Positions 15,820 through 24,011 of a stretch of DNA of 64,000 nt are shown here, one piece after another. The position numbers and the translations under genes were made by a program. The DNA lies in NCBI RefSeq assembly GCF_900115775.1, contig NZ_FOXS01000006.1, positions 62,001 through 126,000 on the forward strand, written 5' to 3'. Origin of the DNA: Hymenobacter arizonensis (GTDB lineage Bacteria; Bacteroidota; Bacteroidia; Cytophagales; Hymenobacteraceae). The first letter of the stretch is position 1; the number at the start of each line of letters is the position of its first letter. The notes beneath the pieces were generated by a model. The model did not search any database and was not told where the DNA came from. It worked only from the letters and a program-made list of their open reading frames with translations.

Positions 15820-17393
15820 GGCCGGGAGCGGTTGAGGCGGTGAAGAACGATGGCCGGATGTCGGCCCACCAGCTCAAACTCGGCTTCGAAAACTGCGTGC
15901 TGCGGAGCCAGCTGGGCATAGACTTGAGGGGCTACAACGAAATAGTCGAGGTTGTCTGCTGCCATTCGGTCCAACACATTTTCAGCGGTCACGGTGGCTA
16001 CGTCCGGTGAGTGCCATATTATGCCGCGCCGGTCAAAGTACACCAAAGCAATATTAGGAGCCGGCTCATTGAATACTAAAATCTTGGCCGTCGCAGGCAC
16101 CTTCGCCTGGGCTAGCTCGGCGGCGCCCCCCCGCATCCATAGGTGGCTGTAGGGGGAAAAAGGGGGGTAATCATCACTCATCCGCCGCTTCAACCGTTGG
16201 TGGCCGTTAACTAGTGACACGCATACTAGCACAGCTAAGCCCAAACGAATGCCGTACCCAAGCAGACCTGTGTGTTGACCCAGGTTCCGGAGCGCCAACA
16301 CGAACAGCAAAATCACTGGGGCAAACACGGGACAAATAATGTAATAATCGTGGTCCCGAAACTGCGCGCCCATGAGGTACACAAACAAACAACCCATCCC
16401 CGTAACTGCTAATAGCAGCAAGGTAAGAGGCAAGTTAAAGTCGGGCTTAAGATTGCGCCGCCAGTACAGGGGCAATAGGCAAAGGCATAGAATTATAATT
16501 TTGTATTGCAGCGATACAGCATATTCGTATCTCCACATGTAGTACACCGCTTTTAGCACGTGGTGTCGCGTCTGCGGGTCGTCAATGGGTCGGACTGTTG
16601 CCAAAAACATTCCTGATTGATACGTTGCGTTTAAGTACTGCGTACGCAAGAAATAGGCGACAATTACCCCGAATATCACCGCCATCAACCCCAAAAATGA
16701 AAGCCGTTGCCGCAAGGTTAGCAATTGGGGCTGCAAAAGAGCCCAAAGCAACGTGACACCCGCCATGGCCCCTAAGTGCATCAGGGTCGTGGTTTTGATG
16801 AGCGCCGCCACGCCTAACAATGCGCAAGCCACCAGCAGGTCGGAGAAGCGGCGTTGGTCAAAAAAACGAAGCCAATAATAGTACGCCACAAAGCTCAGAC
16901 TCAGGCTGAACGGGTCGGGCAAGGTACTACCCGCATAAAAGGCAAAAACTGGAGACGCCAAAAGAAAAGCGCCTGGCACTAGCCCGGCCACAAAGTTACC
17001 AGTGCGTTCGTACACTAGGCGGAATAGGTAGTAGAAGCCGAGCAACGTCATGGACACGTCCAGCAGCCGGAAAAGCGTGCCGATGGATGCACGCCCAAAG
17101 AGCAAGCCGCCCAAAGCCGCCAGGTACGCTTGTAACGGGAACTCTACGCCCGTAACGCCCCCAATCGAAGAAAGATTAGAAGTTCGCGGCTTGAAAAAAT
17201 CAAACCCGAAATCGTAAAAGTTGGTCGCCAGCGCGAGGCGGTCCGCTTGAGCCCATGCATGTATACCGCTAGGCAATTCCGAGATGTAAGGCAGGTAGAA
17301 AGTGCCTCCCACCGCTAATAAGAATAAGGCAGCCGCCACGTGGGAAATGCGCGGCCGAAACGGCTTTACTGCACTAATAGAAAATGCCATCAA
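15813..17393 (-). CDS. Glycosyltransferase family 39-like membrane protein
   Basis: 526-residue GT-C-fold membrane protein of the ArnT/PMT type, which transfers sugars from polyprenyl-phosphate donors on the outer face of the inner membrane. The first lumenal loop carries ELPSGIHAWAQADRLALA, with the Asp/His-rich pattern typical of the catalytic loop, and a second acidic site in GSTLPDPFSLSLSF. About 11 hydrophobic helices follow, then a soluble C-terminal domain (about 420-526). The start could be either of two adjacent ATG codons. It overlaps the downstream lipoprotein gene by seven bases. Base composition is lower in GC than the neighbours, and the region upstream is AT-richer still, hinting at transfer. 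Acceptor unknown. Confidence 0.82.
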   Translation of the reverse strand: MMAFSISAVKPFRPRISHVAAALFLLAVGGTFYLPYISELPSGIHAWAQADRLALATNFYDFGFDFFKPRTSNLSSIGGVTGVEFPLQAYLAALGGLLFGRASIGTLFRLLDVSMTLLGFYYLFRLVYERTGNFVAGLVPGAFLLASPVFAFYAGSTLPDPFSLSLSFVAYYYWLRFFDQRRFSDLLVACALLGVAALIKTTTLMHLGAMAGVTLLWALLQPQLLTLRQRLSFLGLMAVIFGVIVAYFLRTQYLNATYQSGMFLATVRPIDDPQTRHHVLKAVYYMWRYEYAVSLQYKIIILCLCLLPLYWRRNLKPDFNLPLTLLLLAVTGMGCLFVYLMGAQFRDHDYYIICPVFAPVILLFVLALRNLGQHTGLLGYGIRLGLAVLVCVSLVNGHQRLKRRMSDDYPPFSPYSHLWMRGGAAELAQAKVPATAKILVFNEPAPNIALVYFDRRGIIWHSPDVATVTAENVLDRMAADNLDYFVVAPQVYAQLAPQHAVFEAEFELVGRHPAIVLHRLNRSRPW

Positions 17394-17884
17394 AGTTTGT
17401 AAAGGCAGCCGAGCATCCGGTTCCGAAGCAAAATTACAGTAAAGAGTGCTTTATACGTCGGCACAATATCGCATTTAGGCACGATAACGCTCTTAATCAG
17501 CTTCCGCAAATGGTGGCCATGCGAATGGACAAATAATTCGCTTTGATTGCGTATCTATCTTGATTCTCAGTGATGCCAAGGGTATGCTTTAGCAGAATAT
17601 GCTCATGCACAAAAGCCGCATTTGAGTAGACCAATCCATACTTTACTGCATTTAGAAATCAGAGTTTATGACACAAATGCCATTATCTCTGTCGAATACA
17701 GGGGACTGTATTTTTTAGTAAACAGAGAACTAATGAATCCAAGCTGCTAAAATATTGCCCCTAAGAGCGGAATTCTAAACAGGCGCTTCACTGGCTAATG
17801 ATGTCTGTACGGGCTCAAATGGGCACAAAGCTATGCCATAGGAGACTGGTTTTGCGAACAAAACCCTAGCTAGCCATTGGCAAG

Positions 17885-17920
17885 GATGAACATGGCCCCG
17901 CATGCGGAGTCACGTTCATC
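17885..17920. repeat. 36-base near-perfect palindrome
   Basis: Arms begin GATGAAC and end GTTCATC around a CCGCATGCGG centre; three mismatched pairs in total. It could be a protein-binding operator or a cruciform-forming element. Confidence 0.65.
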
Positions 17921-17930
17921 TACTAGCTCA

Positions 17931-18045
17931 TCTGCGACGCGTGCCGACTGGTTTTGAGCCTGTTGCTTGGGCGCTGGATAATAGCTAGTACCGTGGCGCT
18001 ATACCTGAGCCACGGGCTCGAGACCAGTAGACAGCGCGTCGCAGA
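17931..18045. repeat. Imperfect inverted repeat, about 40-base arms
   Basis: Arms share TCTGCGACGCG exactly (17931-17941 and the complement at 18035-18045), then ACTGGT and GAGCC in register, with mismatches between. The loop spans about 17971-18003. It may be a decayed mobile-element end or REP-like unit. Confidence 0.55.
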
Positions 18046-18122
18046 CGCGCCAGCGGGTGGCACACAACTCGCGCTCTCGCCGCAACTGCTACATTAGCTT
18101 TGACATTTTCATCTATATACTT

Positions 18123-18932
18123 ATGCTCTGCTTTTCTACTTTGCGCACAGCCACGGCTCCCTGGCTGCTCTTGGCTTTTCTGTGTTTATTTGGCTGCACC
18201 AAAGGGGGCGACCCAGCGGCTCCCCTCACGGGAGCTATCGAGGGCACGGTTTTGCCGGTGGGGGCAGCCCGTGTTGTTACGGCCACCGCGAAAGATGGGC
18301 AACCGATAACGGCCGTGCCCGATGCCCGGACCGGAGCGTTTGCCTTTGCGGACCTGCCCGCCGGCGCCTACCAGTTGGGGGCTGTGCCGGCTACTGGCTA
18401 TAGTTCCCCCACCGAAGTGCCCGCAACGGTGCAGCGTGGGGCCACAACGAAGGCGGCGTTGCAACTCAACCGCGACGGCCGTATTCGCGGCACCATGACC
18501 TGGGAACGAAACGGCATCGCGTATTCGGCTGTCACCTTCTACGGCGAAATCAAGCAGAACTTCTTTTCGCTGGAAGGGGGCACGGCGAGAGACGCCAGCG
18601 GGAAAAACGAAGGTACGATTTTCGTGTTGCCCTTCGCCCTCAATAACGGCGCCAACCCCACGCCGTTTGCGGGCGTGGGCACTTACCCCATTGGCGCCAC
18701 TGAATACCCGTGGGCCGGATATCTTTTTTACTTTCCCGATGGCTCTTTAGACCAATACGCTACTTCCTATGCGGGCCGGCAGGTAGGCCAGGTCATCGTC
18801 ACGCGCTTTGACCCACAAGCGGGCGTGGCATCGGGCACCTTCAGCTACGTCGTCACGCTGCGACTCAACAACAGCGGCACCACCACTACGAACCTAACCA
18901 TTACCAACGGGCGCTTCGACATCACATTCTAG
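18123..18932 (+). CDS. Lipoprotein with carboxypeptidase-regulatory-like domain
   Basis: 269-residue predicted lipoprotein. ATG 18123 gives a lipoprotein signal (MLCFSTLRTATAPWLLLAFL then CLFGCTK). Residues about 35-115 resemble a carboxypeptidase regulatory-like/SdrD-type beta-sandwich (GAIEGTVLPVGAARVVTAT, then AFAFADLPAGAYQLGAVPA). The second part (about 120-269) is a beta-rich domain with unknown function, like the calycin-type lipoprotein domains common in Bacteroidota (GTYPIGATEYPWAGYLFY, GTFSYVVTLRL). The 22-residue in-frame extension from GTG 18057 lies in the palindromic region and is rejected. It is a single-gene unit ending in a strong hairpin. Confidence 0.78.
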   Translation: MLCFSTLRTATAPWLLLAFLCLFGCTKGGDPAAPLTGAIEGTVLPVGAARVVTATAKDGQPITAVPDARTGAFAFADLPAGAYQLGAVPATGYSSPTEVPATVQRGATTKAALQLNRDGRIRGTMTWERNGIAYSAVTFYGEIKQNFFSLEGGTARDASGKNEGTIFVLPFALNNGANPTPFAGVGTYPIGATEYPWAGYLFYFPDGSLDQYATSYAGRQVGQVIVTRFDPQAGVASGTFSYVVTLRLNNSGTTTTNLTITNGRFDITF

Positions 18933-18967
18933 CCTGGCGGCCCTCGGCCATCCGAGTTCACCCCCTC

Positions 18968-19013
18968 AAAAGGCCCCACTGGCACGAAGCAGCTTCGTGC
19001 CAGTGGGGCCTTT
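18968..19013 (+). terminator. Rho-independent terminator
   Basis: Perfect 21-base stem (AAAGGCCCCACTGGCACGAA and one more pair) with a three-base loop, 35 bases past the stop at 18932. Confidence 0.85.
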
Positions 19014-19142
19014 CCAATCCGTTCGCTGCAAGGACATGAGCATTGCCGGAGCTGTACTACTCAGTAAGCAGTAAATGTCAGATAACGCCCACTGCGCGGC
19101 TGTTGGCGCCTATAAGTAGCAATAGAAGACCGGGAAACGGCT

Positions 19143-19192
19143 ACTTGCCCCGCTACATGCCGACCAACAAGCCGGCATGTAGCGGGGCAAGT
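19143..19192 (-). terminator. Long hairpin after GH31 gene
   Basis: Perfect 20-base stem (ACTTGCCCCGCTACATGCCG against its complement at 19173-19192) around a 10-base loop, 20 bases downstream of the GH31 stop at 19213. Confidence 0.75.
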
Positions 19193-19212
19193 AATTTCTT
19201 ATAAATACTTCC

Positions 19213-21696
19213 TTAAGCAACCGGAGCAGCCGGCGCGACTGCTTTCGGCACCACGGGCGGCACCACGCTCACCTGCACTTCGCCAAAACCTACTGGCACC
19301 ACCAAGCTAGGCAGCTTCAAACCCGTTTCTAAAGTGGCTTCCGTCACGGCAGCAGCTTGGCCGTCAGCGGTGGCGGTGAGGGCGCCGGCCAGGCCGTGCA
19401 GCACCACGCGGTAGGTGGCGTAGCTGGGCTGATAGTCACCTTCGATGGCTTGGGAAATAACCAGTTCCGTTGTAGAACCCGTAACGGTGAAGCGGCGCAG
19501 GGTTTTGTGGCCCTCCTCATAGCCGTAGCCTTCGCCGCCGTCGTCGTAGAGGATGCTTTCCAGGGTACCGTTTTTGTAGTAAACGTGCAACGTGAGTTCC
19601 TCAATGACTTTCTCGCCCACGTATTGCAGCACCGGCTGCATGGGCAGCACGGCGCCGGCGCGTACAAACAGCGGAATGCGGGTGAGGTCGGCCGTGGCCC
19701 ACACCTCGCTGCCGCCGGCCGTGGGGGCGTCGGTCCAGTAGTAGAACCAGTCGCCGCGGGGCAGGTACATCCAGCGGCCGTCGGCGCCGGGCTGCGTGAT
19801 GGGGCAAACCAACAGGTTGTCGCCGAGGCCGAACTCGGCCATGCGCAGGTAGGTTTCGGTGTCGTTCTGGTCGAGGAAGGTGAGCGGGCGCAGCATGGGC
19901 GTGCCGGCCGTGGCGTACTGCCAGAACGTGGTGTACATGTAGGGCAGCAACCGATAGCGCAGCTCAATAAAGTGGCGGGCCAGGCTGGTATAGGGCTCGC
20001 CGAAGCTCCAGGGCTCCTGGTCGCCGTGGTCGCCGGAGCTGTGGGTGCGGAAGAACGGGTGGAAGGCCCCCAGCGCAATCCAGCGGGCGTAGAGCTCGCC
20101 GGTGGGCGTGTCGACAAAACCGCCGATATCGCTGCCGATGAAGCTGAAGCCCGAGATGCTTAGGCGCTGGCACTGAATGTTGGCCAGCCAGAGGTGTTCC
20201 CAGGAGGCAATGTTGTCGCCGGTCCAGCCCGAGGAGTAGCGCTGCCCGCCCGAGTAGGTGCTGCGCGTGATGGTGAACGGCCGGTTGGGGTACGAAAACT
20301 TCTTCACGCCGTCGTTGGTGGCGCGGGCCATTTGCATGCCGTAGATGTTGTGGGCCTTCTGGTGCGAGGCCCAGTTGCCCTCGTAGTTGAAGCGCACATC
20401 GGGCGGAAAGGTGCCTTTTTCGAACACGGCGGGCTCGTTCATGTCGTTCCACACGCCCTTCACGCCGATGTCCTGCACCAGTTCCTTGAACAGGCCGGCC
20501 CACCACTCGCGCACCTCGGGGTTGGTGTAGTCAGGGAAGTTGCAGAGGCCGGGCCACACCGAACCCTTCATCAGCGGGCCATCGGCGCGACGGCAGAAGT
20601 AGTCATTTTCGATGCCTTCTTTATAGACTGAGTACTCGGGGTCAATCTTGATGCCGGGGTCGATGATAACCACCATCTTAAAGCCATCCTCGGCCAGCTC
20701 CTGCACCATGCGCTTGGGGTCGGGAAAGTGCTCCTTGCTCCAGGTGAAACAGCGGTAGCCCTCCATGTAGTCGATGTCGAGGTAGAGGGCGTCGCAGGGA
20801 ATTTGGCGGTCGCGCAGGCCGCTGGCAATTTCCTTCACGTTGCTCTCGGGGAAGTAGCTCCACTTGCACTGGTGGTAGCCCAGCGTCCAGAGCGGCGGCA
20901 GCTCGGGCGGGCAGGTGAGCAAGGTGTATTCCTGGGTCACCTCCATGAGGGTGGGGCCGTAGATGAAGTAGTAATTCATCTCGCCGCCCTGGGCCCAGAA
21001 GCTGGTCACGTCGGCGCGCTCGGCGGCAAAGTCGAAGCTGGCCTTGAAGGTGTTGTCGAAGAAAATGCCGTGGGCAATTTTCTGGTGCAGCACATGGTAG
21101 AACGGGATGTTCTTATAGAGCGGGTCGGAACCCTTCACGTAGCCGTAGGTGTCGGAGCCCCAGTTGGTGAAGCGCTTGCCGCGCAGGTTCATGTTGTCGG
21201 GCTTGTCGCCGAGGCCGTAGTAGTGCACGCCGGCGGGCACCTGCTTGCTCATCTTCACGATGTCGTTGCCGGTGTCGTAGTCGTACTCCCAGTGGAAGCC
21301 CTTCTCGTCGTCGCTGAGGATGGAGCCGGAGCGGTCGAGCACCCGCGTCTTCAGGTTTTCCTTCTGAATAATGCAGATTAGGCGGCCGGTGGTAAGGCGG
21401 TAGTGGTCGGACTTCTCCTTGAACTCCAGGAACTCGGGCGCGGGCAGCGGGCGGCCGTCGGCGGGAATGGCGTAGGAAAAATCGGGCGACAGCGGCCCGT
21501 CGGTGAGGTAGCGGAACCGGAGAATTTTGTCGCTGAGCACGTGCAGCACCAGACGCACGCCGTTCTGGCAGTTGAACAGGAAACGGTTGCCATCGAGCTG
21601 GTCGGCCCGGATGACTTCGCCGGGATAGTGTTCCTGGTGGCTTTGCGCCGCCAGGTCGTTGACCATGTAGTTATTTTCCTGAATCGAGGTATCCAT
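19213..21696 (-). CDS. Glycoside hydrolase family 31, alpha-glucosidase-like
   Basis: 827-residue GH31 enzyme that should release alpha-linked glucose from oligosaccharides. ATG 21696 is chosen (MDTSIQENNYMV); the extension to 21786 has no family character. Order of parts: N-terminal mutarotase-like beta-sandwich (about 25-230), (beta/alpha)8 barrel with LYLDIDYMEGYRCFTW, the nucleophile Asp in GVWNDMNEPAVF (about residue 416), the acid/base region SGWTGDNIASW, GSDIGGF and RTHSSGDHGDQEPW, then distal beta domains. No signal peptide, so it is probably cytoplasmic, unlike the exported GH31 at 45016. The C-terminus is Pro/Ala/Val-rich. Upstream, GGATAAGTACG at 21773 matches the motif seen before the two low-complexity lipoproteins. 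Confidence 0.93.
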   Translation of the reverse strand: MDTSIQENNYMVNDLAAQSHQEHYPGEVIRADQLDGNRFLFNCQNGVRLVLHVLSDKILRFRYLTDGPLSPDFSYAIPADGRPLPAPEFLEFKEKSDHYRLTTGRLICIIQKENLKTRVLDRSGSILSDDEKGFHWEYDYDTGNDIVKMSKQVPAGVHYYGLGDKPDNMNLRGKRFTNWGSDTYGYVKGSDPLYKNIPFYHVLHQKIAHGIFFDNTFKASFDFAAERADVTSFWAQGGEMNYYFIYGPTLMEVTQEYTLLTCPPELPPLWTLGYHQCKWSYFPESNVKEIASGLRDRQIPCDALYLDIDYMEGYRCFTWSKEHFPDPKRMVQELAEDGFKMVVIIDPGIKIDPEYSVYKEGIENDYFCRRADGPLMKGSVWPGLCNFPDYTNPEVREWWAGLFKELVQDIGVKGVWNDMNEPAVFEKGTFPPDVRFNYEGNWASHQKAHNIYGMQMARATNDGVKKFSYPNRPFTITRSTYSGGQRYSSGWTGDNIASWEHLWLANIQCQRLSISGFSFIGSDIGGFVDTPTGELYARWIALGAFHPFFRTHSSGDHGDQEPWSFGEPYTSLARHFIELRYRLLPYMYTTFWQYATAGTPMLRPLTFLDQNDTETYLRMAEFGLGDNLLVCPITQPGADGRWMYLPRGDWFYYWTDAPTAGGSEVWATADLTRIPLFVRAGAVLPMQPVLQYVGEKVIEELTLHVYYKNGTLESILYDDGGEGYGYEEGHKTLRRFTVTGSTTELVISQAIEGDYQPSYATYRVVLHGLAGALTATADGQAAAVTEATLETGLKLPSLVVPVGFGEVQVSVVPPVVPKAVAPAAPVA

Positions 21697-21922
21697 AAAG
21701 TGGGGCAAGTCAAAAAGCAAAACCGGTGTTTTTACCGGGCATAAAAAAGTCCGGCACGGCCGGTTGAGCGGCGGATAAGTACGCAAGTTACTTTTTCCCG
21801 TTGGGCTCGGACCAAATTTTTCGTCGATATGTGGTCCGTCTGCCGTAGCATTGAGGACTGAACAGTAGCCGAACCCCCACCGGCGGCGCTACTGTCCGGC
21901 TTTTGCTTTCCAAACCCACCCA

Positions 21923-23269
21923 ATGACCTTGCCCAACTTTTCTGTGCTGCTGCTGGCCTGGGACGACGCCGACCCCAGCGTAGCCGTGCTTGGCGGCTCG
22001 GCTTTGCCCCCCACCCTGCCCCTCGTGTACCAGCTGGCCGAACAGCAGCCCGTACTGGCCGTGTACCCCCACCTGCCCGCCAACCCGGCAGCGGAAAAAG
22101 AGGCGCCCGAAACCGCCGCCAGCTCCATTTCCGAGGCCCCAGTTGCAGATATGGCAGCAGAAAACGCCCTGGCTACTGAAACCTCAGCTACTATTGAGCC
22201 CGAGGCTGCGCATGCGCTGACCACTGCTTTTGCTTCACCGGGCGTTCGGCTGCTTGACCGCCCCGCCACCGCTTTGGCCGACGGGAAAAACCCTTCTCCT
22301 ACTACTTCGCAGTCGCGCCTCATCGGCCTCGAAGAACTGCCCGCGCCCACCGCCCCGCAGCCAACCGACGCTTCGGACGAGCCTACGGCCGCGCCGGCCT
22401 ACCAGCGCCCGGCCCTGGCTCGCAGCCAATGGCCTACCGATGACAATAACACTCAGCCCTGGCAGTGGCAGGCTCCCGCCGCCCCTTATGCCGGCGCAAG
22501 CCCGGCAGCGAGCTCCAGTACCCAAGCAGTAAGGCTGCCAGTTCCGGGCATGCTCGTTGGCCAGACGGTGCGCGAAGCGGCCGATTTGCTACTCAGCGCC
22601 GGCCTGCCCTTCACTGCTGCTACTAGTATGCCCGCCTCGGTGCTGCCAGCTCCGGCCAGCCCAAATGACGAAGACCTGGATTCGGCTCCCGACGCGGAGC
22701 TTCCGCCGATGCTCTCTCCTTCAGCCTTCGACGAGCCTACCCACGAACCCGGTATTTCGGAAGCGGCCGACCTGCTGGCGCCGGGCGACGATATAACCCC
22801 TGATGTGCTTCCGGTTGCCAGCTCATTGCCCGCGCCACTTGCGCCGCCGGTTGCCGAGCCCACGGTCTCCATTCGGCAGCCTTCGATGGAAGGCCTCAAT
22901 TTTCGCATGATTCAGTACGCCCGTCAGGCCGCCCAGCTGGTGCAAGGGCGCAGCGACTTCGGCGTTATTTATGCCCCTAACTGGCCGGCGTGGCTGGCGG
23001 CCCTCGAAATCCGCAACAGCACGGGCAGGCCCCTGGCGCTCTATGTGACCGGCCTGGTAGCCGATTTTCTAAGCCCCGCCGAACGTGGCTGGCTCCTGGA
23101 AGTGGAGCGCATGACCCTCCGCCGGGCGCACCTCATATTGGTGCCAGACGAAAACGTGCGCCACCGCCTGCGCGAGCACTACGGGGCCACCATCGGGGAA
23201 GTGCGCATCGTAGCGGCTGCCGACGAGGCCGGCGTGCAGGCCGTGCTCAGCGAGCTGGCCGCCAAGTAG
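21923..23269 (+). CDS. Glycosyltransferase-like protein lacking the catalytic C-terminal half
   Basis: 448 residues. I do not recognise the whole protein. Its first 50 residues (FSVLLLAWDDADPSVAVLGG) and its last 130 look like the split N-terminal Rossmann domain of GT4/GT5 (glycogen-synthase-type) enzymes: FGVIYAPNWPAWLAAL takes the place of the usual D-VIHAHDW motif, followed by TGRPLALYVTGL, the EVERMTLRRAHLILVPDENV helix and VRIVAAA. Between them lie about 280 low-complexity residues rich in Ala, Pro, Ser and Glu. The donor-binding second Rossmann domain is absent: the gene stops right after the linker. It is divergent from the GH31 gene and upstream of an amylase gene, so a role in glucan metabolism, perhaps regulatory or structural, is an inference. 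Confidence 0.6.
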   Translation: MTLPNFSVLLLAWDDADPSVAVLGGSALPPTLPLVYQLAEQQPVLAVYPHLPANPAAEKEAPETAASSISEAPVADMAAENALATETSATIEPEAAHALTTAFASPGVRLLDRPATALADGKNPSPTTSQSRLIGLEELPAPTAPQPTDASDEPTAAPAYQRPALARSQWPTDDNNTQPWQWQAPAAPYAGASPAASSSTQAVRLPVPGMLVGQTVREAADLLLSAGLPFTAATSMPASVLPAPASPNDEDLDSAPDAELPPMLSPSAFDEPTHEPGISEAADLLAPGDDITPDVLPVASSLPAPLAPPVAEPTVSIRQPSMEGLNFRMIQYARQAAQLVQGRSDFGVIYAPNWPAWLAALEIRNSTGRPLALYVTGLVADFLSPAERGWLLEVERMTLRRAHLILVPDENVRHRLREHYGATIGEVRIVAAADEAGVQAVLSELAAK

Positions 23270-23360
23270 CCCCCAGCCCACGCGGGCCGCTCCCAAACTG
23301 CGGCTTGCGGCGTTACTTTGTTGCCTGAGCCATTTCCCACCTCCGCAACCCCGTAGCACC

Positions 23361-23831
23361 ATGCAGCCCGAACACGAATTTGAAGCCGTTTTAGAAGCCG
23401 GCGAAGGCGATGGGGGCGTTTTTGTAGTGCTTCCCTTCAGCGTGCCCGAGGTGTATGGCACCCGCGGCCGCGTGCCCGTCCAGGCCACCTTCGACGGCTA
23501 CCCCTACCAAGGCAGCGTTACGCCTCTCGGCGACGGCCACCACGCCCTGCACCTGCTAAAGCAAATCCGCCGCGCCATCGACAAAACCATTGGTGACACG
23601 GTACGCGTTACCCTCACCCGCGACGTGGCCGAGCGCAAGATGGAAGCCCCCGCCGACCTGGCCGCACAGCTCGCCACCAACCCCAAGGCCGCCGCCTACT
23701 TCGCCAAGCTGGCCTACACCCACCAGCGCGAGTACGTGCGCTGGCTCGAAGGTGCCAAAAAGCCCGAAACCCGCACCCGCCGCCTCGGCGAGATTGTGGA
23801 CATGCTGGCCCAGGGCCGCAAACGCGGCTAA
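23361..23831 (+). CDS. DUF1905 / YdeI-type protein
   Basis: 156 residues in two parts. The first (about 5-90) is a DUF1905 beta-barrel (VPVQATFDGYPYQGSVTPLG, then RRAIDKTIGDTVRVTLTRD). The second (about 95-150) is a YdeI/OmpD-associated helical segment (AAYFAKLAYTHQREYVRWLE, then ARLGEIVDMLAQGRK-like ending). Relatives are annotated as bacteriocin-protection proteins, but the molecular role is unknown. Cytoplasmic. It starts 91 bases after the glycosyltransferase-like gene and is followed by a dispersed inverted repeat. Confidence 0.85.
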   Translation: MQPEHEFEAVLEAGEGDGGVFVVLPFSVPEVYGTRGRVPVQATFDGYPYQGSVTPLGDGHHALHLLKQIRRAIDKTIGDTVRVTLTRDVAERKMEAPADLAAQLATNPKAAAYFAKLAYTHQREYVRWLEGAKKPETRTRRLGEIVDMLAQGRKRG

Positions 23832-23853
23832 AAAAGCAATATGCGCCAAAACG

Positions 23854-23947
23854 GTCATGCTGAGCGTAGTCGAAGCATCTCGCTCGCTTCGCTGCATCGA
23901 TTGAGTTAGTACCCCATGCGAGATGCTTCGACACGTTCAGCATGACG
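23854..23947. repeat. Dispersed inverted repeat (GTCATGCTGAGC family)
   Basis: Arms 23854-23883 and 23919-23947 (GTCATGCTGAGCG and GCGAGATGCTTCGAC cores, few mismatches) around a 35-base loop. Related copies: 41205-41298 and 63329-63412, with a weaker relative inside 3049-3204. Confidence 0.8.
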
Positions 23948-24011
23948 ATAAACGAAACATTGAGGCTATTTTGATAATTGGCCATTCCGTTCCAATCCCG
24001 CTCTCTTTTCC

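Larger units (their letters stand above)
17394..18122. other. Gene-free, AT-richer, palindrome-rich stretch
   Basis: No convincing coding sequence in either strand. The left part (about 17440-17760) is clearly AT-richer than the rest of the window. The right part carries a 36-base palindrome (17885-17920) and a long imperfect inverted repeat (17931-17970 against 18004-18045). I see no tRNA cloverleaf and no transposase remnant. Confidence 0.6.

Noticed and set aside
17931..18050. Possible tRNA or structured RNA gene
   Set aside because: Only an imperfect two-arm repeat pairs; no cloverleaf, anticodon arm or conserved T-loop could be formed.
23854..23947. Inverted repeat read as a normal terminator
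   Set aside because: Long arms, a 35-base loop, no T-run and related copies elsewhere fit a dispersed repeat better.
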